A stretch of 64,000 nt of DNA from Brienomyrus brachyistius (taxonomy: Eukaryota > Chordata > Actinopteri > Osteoglossiformes > Mormyridae): NCBI RefSeq assembly GCF_023856365.1, contig NC_064548.1:15359642-15423641 (forward strand), in the 5' to 3' direction. The translations under genes and the position numbers were made by a program. Numbering within the stretch: the stretch's first letter is position 1; each line of letters starts with the position of its first letter. Below, in pieces: positions 61,301 through 64,000 of the stretch. Below the pieces are notes generated by a model. It saw nothing but the letters and a program-made list of their open reading frames with translations. It was not told where the DNA came from and ran no database searches.

Positions 61301-62687
61301 ATTTATGAACCACATGTGCTGTTCTTTCATACATTTATGCAAACATTTCAGTGCTACTTATGATTGGTGGATCTATTTCATATCAAATTCTCATGACGGT
61401 TGCTATGTAATATAAAACTGAATACCTAAAACATCCATCCATCCATCCATCCATCCATTTTCCACACCTGCTTGTCTTATGCAGGGTTGCGGGGCCAAAT
61501 CCAGAAGCTAATAGCACAAGGCAGGGAATTAGCCATCCCAGGGCACACACACTATTCATACCTATGGACAGTTTGGTAACTCCAGTTCACCTCAGCATAT
61601 TTTCGGACTGTGGGGAGAAACTGGGATACCTGGAGGAAACCCCATGATGACACGGGGAGAGCATGCAGAATTCCACACATATGCGGGCAGAGGAAGATCT
61701 GAACCCAGAAGTGTGTGGTATCCACTGTGCCACCCCCAGGTCTAACCCAACATACCTACAAGAGGCTGAAATGAGAAGGTGTTTTCTAACAGACTTAAAA
61801 TAAGGATTCTGGTTTCATCACAAATTCTGTATTAAAATAGTGACCTGAATTCACTGTCGGAAAAAAGGGTACACCCCTAGTGCAGCGTTGTTTGCCATGT
61901 ACAAACACTGATGTACCCCCAATGGTACAAACAACACTGATGTACCCCCAGAGGTACAAACAACACTGATGTACCCCCAATGGTACAAACAACACTGATG
62001 TACCCCCAATGGTACAAACAACACTGATGTACCCCCAGAGGTACAAACAACACTGATGTACCCCCAATGGTACAAACAACACTGATGTACCCCCAATGGT
62101 ACAAACAACACTGATGTACCCCTAGAGGTACAAACAACACTGATGTACCCCCAGAGGTACAAACAACACTGATGTACCCCCAGAGGTACAAAAATGTTCC
62201 TAAGAGTCCATTTCTGTACCTTAACAGCTACATTTACGTACAGTTAAGGTACAATTGGCAGAGCCTTGAGGATACAGCCCTACTGACGAGTAATGGTACC
62301 TTCAAAGGTACAACTGGGTACTTTTTTTTGAAAGTGTTGGCATTCTTTGCTTTTCTGAGGGGAACAATTATTCTCGAAAGAGACTATACAGCAGAAGTGG
62401 TCAGGCAAGTTATGTTGTCGACAGGTAGTATTGGTTAAATTTTGGACAGAAAGAAAACTTAATTTCTCTCTAACAAGTTCAGTCACTGTCGATTTCTTTT
62501 TTAAAACCCAATGTTGCCTTCAGGCTCGGACTGGCCGTGGTGAACAAGCTTGAACAAACCAGCACAGGAAATACTTACTTTTCATTTTCAGGTACTTCAT
62601 AAGAATGTAATCCGTCTCACTTCCTTCCACGGTGTAGTCCATGGGGAAGTTCCCATAGATGTCCTGCAGCAACACACTGGCACCAGC
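9499..62687 (-). CDS. myo16: MYO16 (myosin XVI / NYAP3), partial at both ends
   Basis: This is an unconventional myosin with N-terminal ankyrin repeats, a motor domain, an IQ neck and a long proline-rich tail. In mammals it is mainly neuronal; the ankyrin part binds PP1 catalytic subunits, and the tail, shared with NYAP1 and NYAP2, is tyrosine-phosphorylated and recruits PI3K p85 and the WAVE complex. Thirty exons were placed by reading the minus strand, by consensus splice sites and by phase: all adjacent placed pairs fit except at one frameshifted exon (38257-38117) and at two gaps where a short exon is missing (54354-53324 and 31798-30180). Motifs seen are ankyrin repeats, P-loop GESGSGKT, switch [11 protein letters not shown], switch II DIFGFE, an IQ-like segment, PPPKP stretches, and YxxM motifs VYIEM and VYEEM. 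The start codon and stop codon are outside the window. The ankyrin-plus-motor-plus-NYAP-tail order is unique to MYO16, so the identification is secure; individual edges can be off by a few bases. Confidence 0.97.
9573..10128 (-). other. myo16 intron
   Basis: An intron between the two most 3' exons found. I see nothing but ordinary AT-rich sequence. Confidence 0.7.
10129..10269 (-). CDS. myo16: myo16 exon: C-terminal tail
   Basis: It encodes 46 codons with partial codons: [20 protein letters not shown], then [10 protein letters not shown] and [11 protein letters not shown]. Human MYO16 has a corresponding GFETNMN...DRNANNH...AENGNS segment (from memory), which confirms that the gene continues past the large tail exon. 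The acceptor is tttccacag and the donor is gtgaga. Confidence 0.92.
10270..12736 (-). other. myo16 intron with (CA)n and SINE fragment
   Basis: This intron holds a (CA)n tract at 10427-10458 and a SINE-like fragment at about 11850-12060 (tgcttatcctggtaggggttgc and related blocks). Nothing else stands out. Confidence 0.7.
11850..12060 (-). repeat. SINE-like fragment
   Basis: It has the catccattcatc start, 'gctgcttatcctg', 'cagtccattgtagggcaca' and 'aattagcctaac' blocks in the order of the 57544-57903 SINE, but diverged. Confidence 0.6.
12737..13885 (-). CDS. myo16: myo16 exon: large tail exon, NYAP-homology motifs
   Basis: This 1,149-base exon encodes 382 codons plus partial codons. It starts [20 protein letters not shown] and has a second PKP..SPNTKL block. 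Two YxxM motifs, [10 protein letters not shown] and [10 protein letters not shown], fit the p85 SH2-binding consensus; in the NYAP family such tyrosines are phosphorylated by Fyn and recruit PI3K. A long Pro/Ser-rich part follows ([18 protein letters not shown] stretch, [11 protein letters not shown]), ending [20 protein letters not shown] and [11 protein letters not shown]. The acceptor is ttaccacag and the donor is gtcagt. The exon length agrees with both neighbouring phases, so the in-frame TGA just past the donor is not the true stop. Confidence 0.97.
14093..14394 (-). CDS. myo16: myo16 exon: tail, first PPPKPKR block
   Basis: It encodes 100 codons with one partial base at each end. It includes a Gly run, then [20 protein letters not shown] and [10 protein letters not shown]. 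The '[14 protein letters not shown]' block is typical of the NYAP-homology tail. The acceptor is tctcccag and the donor is gtcagt. Phase 1 at the end makes GAG (Glu) with the next exon. Confidence 0.95.
14672..15175 (-). mobile_element. CR1/L2-type LINE 3' end (truncated)
   Basis: The minus strand encodes the C-terminal end of a non-LTR reverse transcriptase: [16 protein letters not shown], then [17 protein letters not shown] and [14 protein letters not shown], followed after a small frame break by [20 protein letters not shown] and a stop. The sequence after the stop (gggtcaaatggcctcctctc) is typical of this LINE group in fishes. The 5' part of the element is missing, as expected of 5'-truncated LINE insertions, and it is in the same orientation as myo16. 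It is a dead fragment. Clade assignment within CR1, L2 or Rex-like groups is uncertain. Confidence 0.85.
16319..16363. repeat. (CA)n microsatellite
   Basis: About 22 CA units inside the intron; it creates spurious Thr-His ORFs. Confidence 0.98.
16709..16889. mobile_element. hAT-type MITE with 8-bp target duplication
   Basis: A 181-bp non-coding element begins CAGGGGTGGGCAATC and ends with its exact reverse complement. Both sides carry the same 8 bases, gtctaggg (16701-16708 and 16890-16897). A CAGGG terminus with an 8-bp duplication is the hallmark of hAT elements. The centre has no ORF, so it depended on an enzyme supplied elsewhere. Confidence 0.93.
17374..17578 (-). CDS. myo16: myo16 exon: IQ motif and neck
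   Basis: It encodes 67 codons with partial codons at both ends. It begins [16 protein letters not shown], completing the IQ pattern ([15 protein letters not shown] across the splice), a likely calmodulin or light-chain site. A charged stretch ending [10 protein letters not shown] follows. The acceptor is catggcag and the donor is gtaact. A 35-bp piece around the acceptor is repeated about 70 bp upstream in the intron (17663-17693). Confidence 0.95.
17579..18386 (-). other. myo16 intron with local duplicate of acceptor region
   Basis: A block containing 'caccactgccatggcaac' and 'catagttattacatg' occurs at 17573-17609 and again at 17657-17693. The first copy straddles the splice acceptor. There are also short repeats of 'tacatttacataaatacag' near 18110-18150. 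Confidence 0.75.
18387..18483 (-). CDS. myo16: myo16 exon: converter to IQ
   Basis: It encodes 32 codons plus one base: [20 protein letters not shown], then [12 protein letters not shown]. 'GQTKVFLK' closes the motor and 'IITCQK' begins the IQ motif. The acceptor is ctttccag and the donor is gtaaca. Confidence 0.96.
19405..19579. mobile_element. Long inverted repeat, MITE-like hairpin
   Basis: Arms 19405-19470 and 19514-19579 are reverse complements with about three mismatches over 66 bases, around a 43-base loop. Such a foldback is typical of a young non-autonomous element. I could not define a clean target duplication. It would form a stable hairpin in the myo16 pre-mRNA. Confidence 0.85.
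20804..20875. repeat. (AT)n microsatellite
   Basis: About 35 AT units, about 120 bases beyond the donor of the exon ending at 20995. Confidence 0.98.
20995..21097 (-). CDS. myo16: myo16 exon: converter
   Basis: It encodes 34 codons after one partial base: [20 protein letters not shown], then [14 protein letters not shown]. It starts the converter, where myosins have 'RYxxL...C..IL......xxxGxTKVFL'. The acceptor is ccaccctag and the donor is gtttgt. Confidence 0.94.
21315..21426. mobile_element. Short MITE, TAGTGTTTCCC termini, 8-bp duplication
   Basis: The ends TAGTGTTTCCCAACCCAGTC and GGATTGGGAAACACAG are inverted repeats. The flanks ctctaaag (21307-21314) and ctctaagg (21427-21434) form an 8-bp target duplication with one mismatch, so hAT-like. 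A relative lies at 50602-50766. Confidence 0.85.
21895..22422. mobile_element. Non-coding element with about 30-bp inverted ends
   Basis: The left end 'actcagcggtaacttcatta' pairs imperfectly with the right end 'tcataaactggccactcagt'. The centre has no transposase-like ORF. The last bases merge into the (TG)n tract. Confidence 0.7.
22419..22449. repeat. (TG)n microsatellite
   Basis: About 15 TG units directly at the right end of the preceding element. Confidence 0.97.
23490..23946. mobile_element. Non-coding TIR element, CATCAAAAGTTTG ends
   Basis: The left end cccatcaaaagtttgtgcac and the right end gtgcgcaaaacctattgact are imperfect inverted repeats. No ORF for a transposase was seen. Exact ends are uncertain. 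Confidence 0.6.
26918..27123 (-). CDS. myo16: myo16 exon: motor, SH-helix region
   Basis: It encodes 68 codons plus two bases: [60 protein letters not shown] and LSFSSFLA. This is the core myosin 'HFVRCIKPN...QLRxxGVLEtxRIrrxGyPxR' block. The acceptor is ggactag and the donor is gtgagt. Confidence 0.97.
27235..27315 (-). CDS. myo16: myo16 exon: motor
   Basis: It encodes 27 codons in phase 0: [20 protein letters not shown], then TVAAQLT. It precedes the myosin 'VxxQFKxSLxxLMxxL' helix, continued in the next exon as [10 protein letters not shown]. The donor is gtgagc. I placed the acceptor at ccggaaag before CTGCTG; a second AG six bases further in (ctgcag) is possible. Confidence 0.88.
27316..29016 (-). 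other. myo16 intron
   Basis: It holds an AT-rich palindromic microsatellite near 28695-28727 and otherwise nothing recognisable. Confidence 0.7.
29017..29189 (-). CDS. myo16: myo16 exon: motor, loop 2 region
   Basis: It encodes 57 codons after a partial base pair: [20 protein letters not shown], then a loop rich in His, Ser and Ala, ending [11 protein letters not shown]. It aligns with the human SENVVINHLFQSKLSQTG..YLELSK segment (from memory). The acceptor is ctctggacag and the donor is gtctga, a weaker site. Phase 1 at the start joins T to make a Ser codon. Confidence 0.88.
29190..30122 (-). other. myo16 intron
   Basis: I see no repeat or coding signal in this 0.9-kb intron. Confidence 0.65.
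30123..30179 (-). CDS. myo16: myo16 exon: motor, LERNKD segment
   Basis: It encodes 18 codons with partial codons at both ends: [18 protein letters not shown]. It corresponds to myosin 'FLEKNxDxLxxxLxxxM'. The acceptor is gacctcacag and the donor is gtaagt. It is only 57 bases long. Confidence 0.92.
30180..31798 (-). other. myo16 intron(s), likely hiding one microexon
   Basis: The flanking exons end in phase 0 and start in phase 1, so an exon of length 3n+1 must lie here; the family pattern VxYxVxG predicts about 19 bases. The only phase-correct candidate I found is 31347-31332 (16 bases, acceptor ttcacag, donor gtaatt), but its peptide IWMGK does not resemble the family. Confidence 0.6.
31799..31999 (-). 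CDS. myo16: myo16 exon: motor, HYAG segment
   Basis: It encodes 67 codons in phase 0, beginning [20 protein letters not shown] and ending [20 protein letters not shown] is the myosin 'FxIxHYAGxVxY' signature. The middle ([20 protein letters not shown]) is a divergent loop. The acceptor is ctctccccag and the donor is gtgagt. The next exon found starts in phase 1, so a short exon (family pattern VxYxVxG) is missing between them. Confidence 0.93.
32000..32537 (-). other. myo16 intron
   Basis: A 0.5-kb intron in which I see nothing beyond AT-rich sequence. Confidence 0.7.
32538..32690 (-). CDS. myo16: myo16 exon: motor relay helix
   Basis: It encodes 51 codons in phase 0 at both ends: [20 protein letters not shown], then [16 protein letters not shown], ending SSILDFFFQ. 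This is the myosin 'LCINYTNEKLQQxFxxxxFxxEQEEYxxEG' relay segment. The acceptor is ctctatag and the donor is gtatta. Confidence 0.96.
32691..36530 (-). other. myo16 intron with SINE fragment
   Basis: A 3.8-kb intron with a SINE fragment at 35975-36110 and purine-rich sequence around 33340-33390. No coding signal was recognised. Confidence 0.7.
35975..36110 (-). repeat. SINE fragment
   Basis: It has 'ccatctatccatcttg', 'taaccgcttgtcctattcag', 'ggcagggaacagccca' and 'ccaacccatcacagggca', matching the 3' half of the SINE family in minus orientation. Confidence 0.75.
36531..36603 (-). CDS. myo16: myo16 exon: switch II
   Basis: It encodes 24 codons after one partial base: [20 protein letters not shown], then SFEQ. 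DIFGFE is the myosin switch II, and 'FxxNSFEQ' follows it as usual. The acceptor is cttttgcag and the donor is gtaaag. A long A-run on the plus strand gives the polypyrimidine tract. Confidence 0.96.
36604..38116 (-). other. myo16 intron with TIR element and (ATT)-rich tract
   Basis: This intron holds an imperfect (ATT)n tract at about 37019-37112 and a roughly 305-bp TIR element (37256-37562). Confidence 0.75.
37256..37562. mobile_element. MITE with 16-bp terminal inverted repeats
   Basis: The left end GACGCTCCTCTACTTA (37258) and the right end TAAGTAGAGGAGCGTC (ending 37560) are exact reverse complements, with a CpG-containing centre and no transposase. The flanks fit a TA-type duplication if one end base has mutated, which would suggest a Tc/mariner-like enzyme; that assignment is uncertain. 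Confidence 0.85.
38117..38257 (-). CDS. myo16: myo16 exon: motor, with one-base frameshift
   Basis: The start reads [12 protein letters not shown] in frame with the previous exon (phase 1). After ATG TC the homologous reading moves by one: [20 protein letters not shown], then [12 protein letters not shown]. The exon is 141 bases where 142 are needed to join the next exon, so one base is missing between the ATG and AGCAGCTAC (minus strand), near 38220. Read straight, the frame reaches TGA about 20 codons later. The acceptor is gttctccag and the donor is gtacca. Sequencing or assembly error is the simplest explanation, since the exons around it are intact. Confidence 0.88.
38258..39430 (-). other. 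myo16 intron
   Basis: No repeat family or coding signal was recognised, apart from moderately GC-rich sequence near 38700-38960 and 39300-39420. Confidence 0.65.
39431..39502 (-). CDS. myo16: myo16 exon: motor, source of inverted copy
   Basis: It encodes 23 codons flanked by partial codons: (V)[18 protein letters not shown], then VTHIK. The acceptor is ctctcttcag before TGTCAGACATG, and the donor is gtaact. Phase 1 joins both neighbours. The first 17 exon bases and the preceding 300 or so intron bases recur inverted at 53501-54093. Confidence 0.93.
39486..39809 (-). repeat. Intron-exon junction segment, copy A
   Basis: This segment covers the first 17 bases of the exon ending at 39431 and about 307 bases of the preceding intron. 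It contains a small foldback element: 'aagagcaaagttccaaagct' near 39620 pairs with 'agttttagaaatatgttctt' near 39790-39809. An inverted copy lies at 53501-54093. Confidence 0.85.
39810..40450 (-). other. myo16 intron remainder with poly-C
   Basis: It holds a GC-rich stretch (39990-40100) and a run of about 19 C near 40350-40370. No coding signal. Confidence 0.65.
40451..40568 (-). CDS. myo16: myo16 exon: motor, ILxLGD segment
   Basis: It encodes 39 codons plus one base: [20 protein letters not shown], then [19 protein letters not shown]. It corresponds to myosin 'xxLFxILAAILHLGNIxF'. The acceptor is tgttttttcag and the donor is gtcagt. A run of about 19 C lies in the downstream intron near 40350-40370. 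Confidence 0.95.
40569..42755 (-). other. myo16 intron
   Basis: A 2.2-kb intron. I recognised no repeat family or coding signal. Confidence 0.65.
42756..42873 (-). CDS. myo16: myo16 exon: motor
   Basis: It encodes 39 codons: [20 protein letters not shown], then [19 protein letters not shown]. The end matches the myosin 'FxxLxxALxxVGFS' helix. The acceptor is gctctgcag and the donor is gtgggt. The 261-bp higher-order minisatellite lies in the intron upstream. Confidence 0.94.
43470..44200. repeat. Higher-order minisatellite (gatctccctgtcc units)
   Basis: Basic units of about 15-16 bases, variants of gatctccctgtcc, are tandemly repeated. They are organised in a larger repeat: the block starting tcctcgatcttcttgtcctg at 43628 recurs at 43889, a period of 261. 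The minus-strand reading gives long Arg/Asp/Gly/Ser-rich ORFs, which are artefacts of the repeat. Confidence 0.95.
44836..44859. repeat. (TG)n microsatellite beside splice donor
   Basis: About 12 TG units (CA on the transcribed-RNA side) begin 10 bases after the exon end at 44870. Confidence 0.97.
44870..45017 (-). CDS. myo16: myo16 exon: motor, LLEKSR segment
   Basis: It encodes 48 codons with partial codons at both ends: [20 protein letters not shown], then [20 protein letters not shown]. This is the myosin 'ILxYLLEKSRV...ERNFHIFYxLxxG' region. The acceptor is tttctttcag and the donor is gtcaga. A (TG/CA)n microsatellite begins only 10 bases past the exon end. Confidence 0.95.
45018..45863 (-). 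other. myo16 intron with diverged SINE-like and MITE-like scraps
   Basis: A scrap beginning agtgtttttcaaccgggtcc (near 45463) resembles the left end of the 50602 MITE, and SINE-like blocks lie at 45395-45610. Confidence 0.55.
45864..45975 (-). CDS. myo16: myo16 exon: switch I
   Basis: It encodes 37 codons plus one base: [20 protein letters not shown], then [17 protein letters not shown]. The region corresponds to 'LEAFGNAKTxxNxNSSRFGKF'. Switch I is [10 protein letters not shown], keeping SSRF but with Ile where most myosins have Gly. The acceptor is attttcag and the donor is gtaaat. Confidence 0.95.
45976..46506 (-). other. myo16 intron
   Basis: A 0.5-kb intron. Nothing recognisable seen. 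Confidence 0.65.
46507..46612 (-). CDS. myo16: myo16 exon: P-loop
   Basis: It encodes 35 codons beginning [20 protein letters not shown]. The P-loop binds ATP phosphates; here it is a full Walker A sequence of the myosin type (canonical GESGAGKT). The acceptor is cttcctccag and the donor is gtgagt. The intron upstream is purine/pyrimidine-biased. Confidence 0.96.
46613..47768 (-). other. myo16 intron with purine-rich tract and poly-C
   Basis: A strongly purine-rich tract on the plus strand (46612-46810) lies next to the P-loop exon, giving a long polypyrimidine run in the RNA. A C-run sits at 47641-47657. Confidence 0.75.
47769..47896 (-). CDS. myo16: myo16 exon: motor, lead-in to P-loop
   Basis: It encodes 42 codons plus two bases, including [20 protein letters not shown] and RPQCFVL. 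It is equivalent to the myosin 'PPHxFxxAxxAYxxM...QxxxxSGESGAGKT' stretch. The acceptor is ctctccag and the donor is gtaccc. Phase 2 at the end joins C of the next exon to make AGC (Ser) just before the P-loop. In the intron, G-run and C-run tracts lie near both splice sites. Confidence 0.95.
47897..49389 (-). other. myo16 intron
   Basis: A 1.5-kb intron with a G-run at 47910-47920 and otherwise nothing recognised. Confidence 0.65.
49390..49455 (-). CDS. myo16: myo16 exon: motor, NP..LPIY segment
   Basis: It encodes 22 codons in phase 0: [20 protein letters not shown] then AP. This is the conserved myosin strand 'TYIGxILLxxNPxKxLPIYS'. The acceptor is ctctttcag and the donor is gtaagt. Confidence 0.95.
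49456..50252 (-). other. myo16 intron
   Basis: A 0.8-kb intron. Nothing recognisable seen. Confidence 0.65.
50253..50363 (-). CDS. myo16: myo16 exon: start of motor domain
   Basis: It encodes 37 codons in phase 0 at both ends: [20 protein letters not shown], then [17 protein letters not shown]. It corresponds to the myosin N-terminal motor segment 'DDLxxLxxLxExSLLxxLxxRFxxxxIYT'. The acceptor is ggtgtccag and the donor is gtaagt. Confidence 0.95.
50602..50766. mobile_element. Short MITE, CAGTGTCTCCC termini
   Basis: The left end CAGTGTCTCCCAACCCGG and the right end GGATTGGGAAACACTG are near inverted repeats, and an internal inverted pair exists too. Flanks gcttaaac and gtttaacc are a decayed 8-bp duplication. 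It belongs with 21315-21426. Confidence 0.82.
50820..50950 (-). repeat. SINE fragment
   Basis: It shares 'aggatggggtgccaacccac', 'agtaactccaatcaacc' and 'agaggaaaccccacaatga' blocks with the 57544-57903 SINE, minus orientation. Confidence 0.75.
52329..52372. repeat. (TG)n plus G-run
   Basis: About 15 TG units followed by 12 or more G. Confidence 0.97.
52941..53150. repeat. 40-bp tandem array
   Basis: Five near-identical 40-base units beginning caaagcacactggactgcca start at 52941, 52981, 53021, 53061 and 53101, followed by a broken sixth. The first unit has attg where the others have catg. The array ends about 40 bases from the GC donor. Confidence 0.98.
53191..53323 (-). CDS. myo16: myo16 exon: ankyrin-motor linker, GC donor
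   Basis: It encodes 44 codons, [20 protein letters not shown] through LRQPEQ. Human MYO16 has a similar LPIAKQDS segment and a [15 protein letters not shown] junction (from memory). The acceptor is ccccttacag. The donor reads CAG followed by gcaagt, a GC donor, and no GT alternative keeps the PEQ-VKL junction. A 40-bp tandem array begins about 40 bases into the following intron. Confidence 0.88.
53501..54093 (+). repeat. Inverted copy B of the 39.5-kb intron-exon junction
   Basis: Read on the plus strand, it follows the minus-strand sequence of 39809-39486: the foldback element, 'gagcgagtgtcagtcatgtg', 'ttatcc..cttcag', and finally the exon bases TGTCAGACATGCTGCAG (54077-54093; one change from the exon). 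After that base the two copies part. Seven extra tandem units account for the length difference. It is antisense within the myo16 transcript. Confidence 0.87.
53783..54082. repeat. 37-bp minisatellite made from a splice acceptor
   Basis: Units begin tgtcagaatcatgtgattaa and end tcttcag, starting at about 53819 and repeating every 37 bases (one unit of 36) up to the terminal tgtcagacatg at 54077. Each unit spans the acceptor and first exon bases of the junction copied from 39.5 kb. Confidence 0.93.
54355..54456 (-). CDS. myo16: myo16 exon: post-ankyrin segment
   Basis: It encodes [20 protein letters not shown] and then a Ser/Pro-rich stretch. This corresponds to the DIAAS..EEMLLKAE segment that follows the ankyrin repeats in human MYO16 (from memory). 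The acceptor gggctgcag is clear. Two donors are possible: gtgagg ending the exon at 54355, which I chose as stronger, and gtgacc ending it at 54364. Both leave phase 1, whereas the next exon found starts in phase 2, so a short exon is missing between them. Confidence 0.8.
54457..55759 (-). other. myo16 intron with (TAA)n
   Basis: It holds a (TAA)n tract at 54778-54804 and SINE-like scraps at about 54850-54970. Otherwise unremarkable. Confidence 0.65.
55760..55835 (-). CDS. myo16: myo16 exon: last ankyrin repeat
   Basis: It encodes 25 codons plus one base: [20 protein letters not shown] followed by WDRPS. It completes the repeat started by HLAARYGQ and opens the next. The acceptor is tttctccag and the donor is gtaggc. 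Phase 1 at the end joins the next exon to give an Asp codon. Confidence 0.93.
57360..58188. mobile_element. TIR element interrupted by a SINE
   Basis: The left end GGGTAACACTTTCC and the right end GAAAGTGTTCCC are inverted repeats, and aaaaaat flanks both sides (57353-57359 and 58189-58195). The body is full of palindromic cattataatgcattata-like words and has no ORF. A SINE occupies 57544-57903. Confidence 0.82.
57544..57903 (-). mobile_element. tRNA-derived SINE with (GGAT)n tail
   Basis: On the minus strand it starts with a tRNA-like head: ggtgcagtggttagcactgt resembles an A box and gggtttgagtctc resembles a B box. A body and a tggatggatgg tail follow. An 11-bp target duplication, gaagctgtcat, flanks it (57533-57543 and 57904-57914). 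It is the best-preserved copy of a family with fragments throughout this window. Confidence 0.9.
58520..58645 (-). CDS. myo16: myo16 exon: two ankyrin repeats
   Basis: It encodes 42 codons in phase 0 at both ends. The start [20 protein letters not shown] and the end [12 protein letters not shown] are textbook ankyrin helices; the TPLH tetrapeptide is present. The acceptor is tttcttcag and the donor is gtagcc. The ankyrin module is known in the family to bind PP1. Confidence 0.95.
58646..58903 (-). other. myo16 intron
   Basis: A short intron; nothing recognisable seen. Confidence 0.7.
58904..59028 (-). CDS. myo16: myo16 exon: ankyrin linker and repeat start
   Basis: It encodes 41 codons, including [20 protein letters not shown] and ending VTL. 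The pattern '[14 protein letters not shown]' opens an ankyrin repeat completed in the next exon (LHMACASG). The acceptor is tttctgcag and the donor is gtgcgt. The phase-1 start joins the previous exon to give AGT (Ser), and the exon ends in phase 0. Confidence 0.93.
61080..61300 (+). repeat. SINE-like copy, plus orientation
   Basis: It has ggcactgttatctcacaccc, 'gggatgggctccagccccc' and a terminal gatggatggatgg tail, the order of a tRNA-derived SINE. Confidence 0.7.
61436..61740 (-). repeat. SINE copy, minus orientation
   Basis: It opens with (catc)n, then cacctgcttgtcttatgcag, 'ggcagggaattagcc', 'gaaaccccatgatgacac' and a tRNA-like end, as in the 57544-57903 element. Confidence 0.82.
61905..62190. 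repeat. 29-bp minisatellite
   Basis: About ten units containing acaaacaacactgatgtacc and alternating between 'caatgg' and 'agagg' variants. Because 29 is not a multiple of three and no unit contains a stop on the minus strand, all three minus frames stay open; these ORFs are not genes. Confidence 0.97.
62579..62687 (-). CDS. myo16: myo16 exon: ankyrin repeat
   Basis: It encodes 36 codons plus one base, beginning [18 protein letters not shown] and ending KYLKMK. The [14 protein letters not shown] pattern is an ankyrin repeat. The acceptor is ggaag before GCTGG and the donor is gtaagt; the exon starts in phase 0 and ends in phase 1. It is the most N-terminal exon inside the window; about 150 residues expected before it must be encoded beyond 64000. 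Confidence 0.92.
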
Positions 62688-64000
62688 CTTCCATGTGGAT
62701 TGGAGAACAATAAAAATAGCAGTAAAAATAAGCAGAGAGAAAAACCTACATTGTTCACGGCAATCGAATTGGAGACAGTGCAGTGTGATTAGACACATTC
62801 AAAGTACCCAGAATAATACGAACAGGTATGGAGTCAGATCATCTATTTTATAAAGGAAATGATTGTACATTGTATTGTAGGTGAATTCAACTATGCTTCC
62901 TCTACCAGGCTATATAAAAATTAAATCTATTAATCTGCATCTTATAATACTGGATCTCAGTTGCAGGTTCTACTTAGAGTTGTTGCACGGTGATTTTGCT
63001 GTTATTTAATCTGAAGTGTCACCCTTCGTGTGCGATAAAAACACGTACAACTTGTCAGTCTTTAAACTCTTCCCCTTCTGATGCCTTCACTGTCACCTGT
63101 CAAGCCTAATATCCAGTACGTGAATGCTTTATGACTCCATCCCCATGAATCAGAAAAATGATCGACATCAAAACTGACTGCATCAGTCCACCCCAGAGAT
63201 GAGCGCAGTTATACTGAAATATGTTCCACTGATTGCATTCAAGGCTCTTATTTGCAGTGAACCCTCTGAATCTGACTGATGTCTCCTTATTCATACAGGG
63301 TTGCCACTCATCATCTGCTGTGACACTCAGGCTTTCAGCCTCTCACACTCATGCAAGAAACCTTACAGCAAATCTATATTACTCCATTATAGACCTAAAA
63401 TTAGCTACATCAAAAGCATTGAGGTATTTTTCAGACCTTACAGACTATTTACAAGGTAATAAAGCTCTTACACACATGTAAATGAGTGTGCATGTGTGTG
63501 CAGACTTGTCTGGAATTGAAAATCTCACTCCAGCCATAGATCCATAGATACAGAGGAAAGCGGGTTCTGGAGAACAGGCAGAGTTTTACCATGGTTACCA
63601 GCTACAGTACTTACTTGTGCAGAGACCTACAATGGGAGTATCAGTGTAATTGATTTCAGGCTGTCTCCGTCTCCTAAAGGACAATCGACAGGCCAACAGA
63701 GACCATCAAATGGTGAGCACATTAGATGAAAAAGTATCAGGAAGCCAAACATGAAGGAGATAATGGATTTACTAGATGACATTCTTTTAAATTAATCAAG
63801 CCCTACAGAAATAAAAAAGGAGAAGAATTCTGGTGCTAGTCATATGTAAATCTGCTGTAATAAAATGTTCTGTGGTGGACTCTTGGTGTGAAATACTCAC
63901 AAAAATACAGCTACTGAATAATTAATTTTGATTCTCAAATGAACACCATACCTTAGGCGAAGTTCCTATGCAAAATCCAGCTTATTCTTTTTTTAATACA
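62688..64000 (-). other. myo16 intron towards the 5' exons
   Basis: The exons for the start codon and the first ankyrin repeats should lie upstream. I found none before the window edge. Confidence 0.65.

Larger units (their letters stand above)
59029..62578 (-). other. myo16 intron with SINEs and 29-bp array
   Basis: This 3.5-kb intron holds a plus-strand SINE-like copy at about 61080-61300, a minus-strand copy at 61436-61740, and the 29-bp minisatellite with a flanking 'ggtac'-rich repeat to about 62330. Confidence 0.75.

Noticed and set aside
61795..62191. Three overlapping minus-strand ORFs of about 100 residues with repeated GYISVVCT
   Set aside because: They arise from a 29-bp tandem repeat without stops in any frame.

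Overview
The window looks like ray-finned fish genomic DNA: vertebrate-type split genes with GT-AG introns, a compact version of a gene that is far longer in mammals, and dense microsatellites, minisatellites, MITE-like elements, a tRNA-derived SINE family with a (GGAT)n tail and a CR1/L2-type LINE tail. I cannot assign a species.

One protein-coding gene is visible, on the minus strand: MYO16 (unconventional myosin XVI, also called NYAP3). I placed 30 coding exons from 62687 down to 9499, about 4.8 kb of coding sequence or roughly 1,600 codons. Nearly every exon length and splice phase fits its neighbours. Reading from high to low coordinates: ankyrin repeats (62.7-54.4 kb), a linker (53.3 kb), the myosin motor (50.4-18.4 kb) with P-loop at 46.6 kb, switch I at 45.9 kb and switch II at 36.6 kb, the converter and an IQ motif (21.1-17.4 kb), then the proline-rich tail (14.4-9.5 kb) with two YxxM tyrosine motifs of the NYAP type. 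The first exons (start codon, first ankyrin repeats) lie beyond the right edge and the last coding exon beyond the left edge. Two short internal exons were not found, near 54 kb and near 31 kb.

Three things in the gene stand out. The linker exon at 53.2 kb uses a GC donor instead of GT. The motor exon at 38.2 kb has a one-base frameshift. The junction of the exon at 39.5 kb (about 325 bp of intron plus the first 17 exon bases) is present a second time, inverted, in another intron of the same gene at 53.5-54.1 kb, where a 37-bp piece containing the splice acceptor has expanded into a minisatellite.

The rest is intron and 3' flank. It holds several terminal-inverted-repeat elements with recognisable target duplications, a SINE nested inside one of them, a 66-bp-arm hairpin, a 261-bp higher-order minisatellite at 43.5-44.2 kb, a 40-bp tandem array at 52.9-53.15 kb and a 29-bp array at 61.9-62.2 kb. 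I saw no second convincing gene, RNA gene, CRISPR array or prokaryotic feature. Comparisons with human MYO16 are from memory, not from an alignment.
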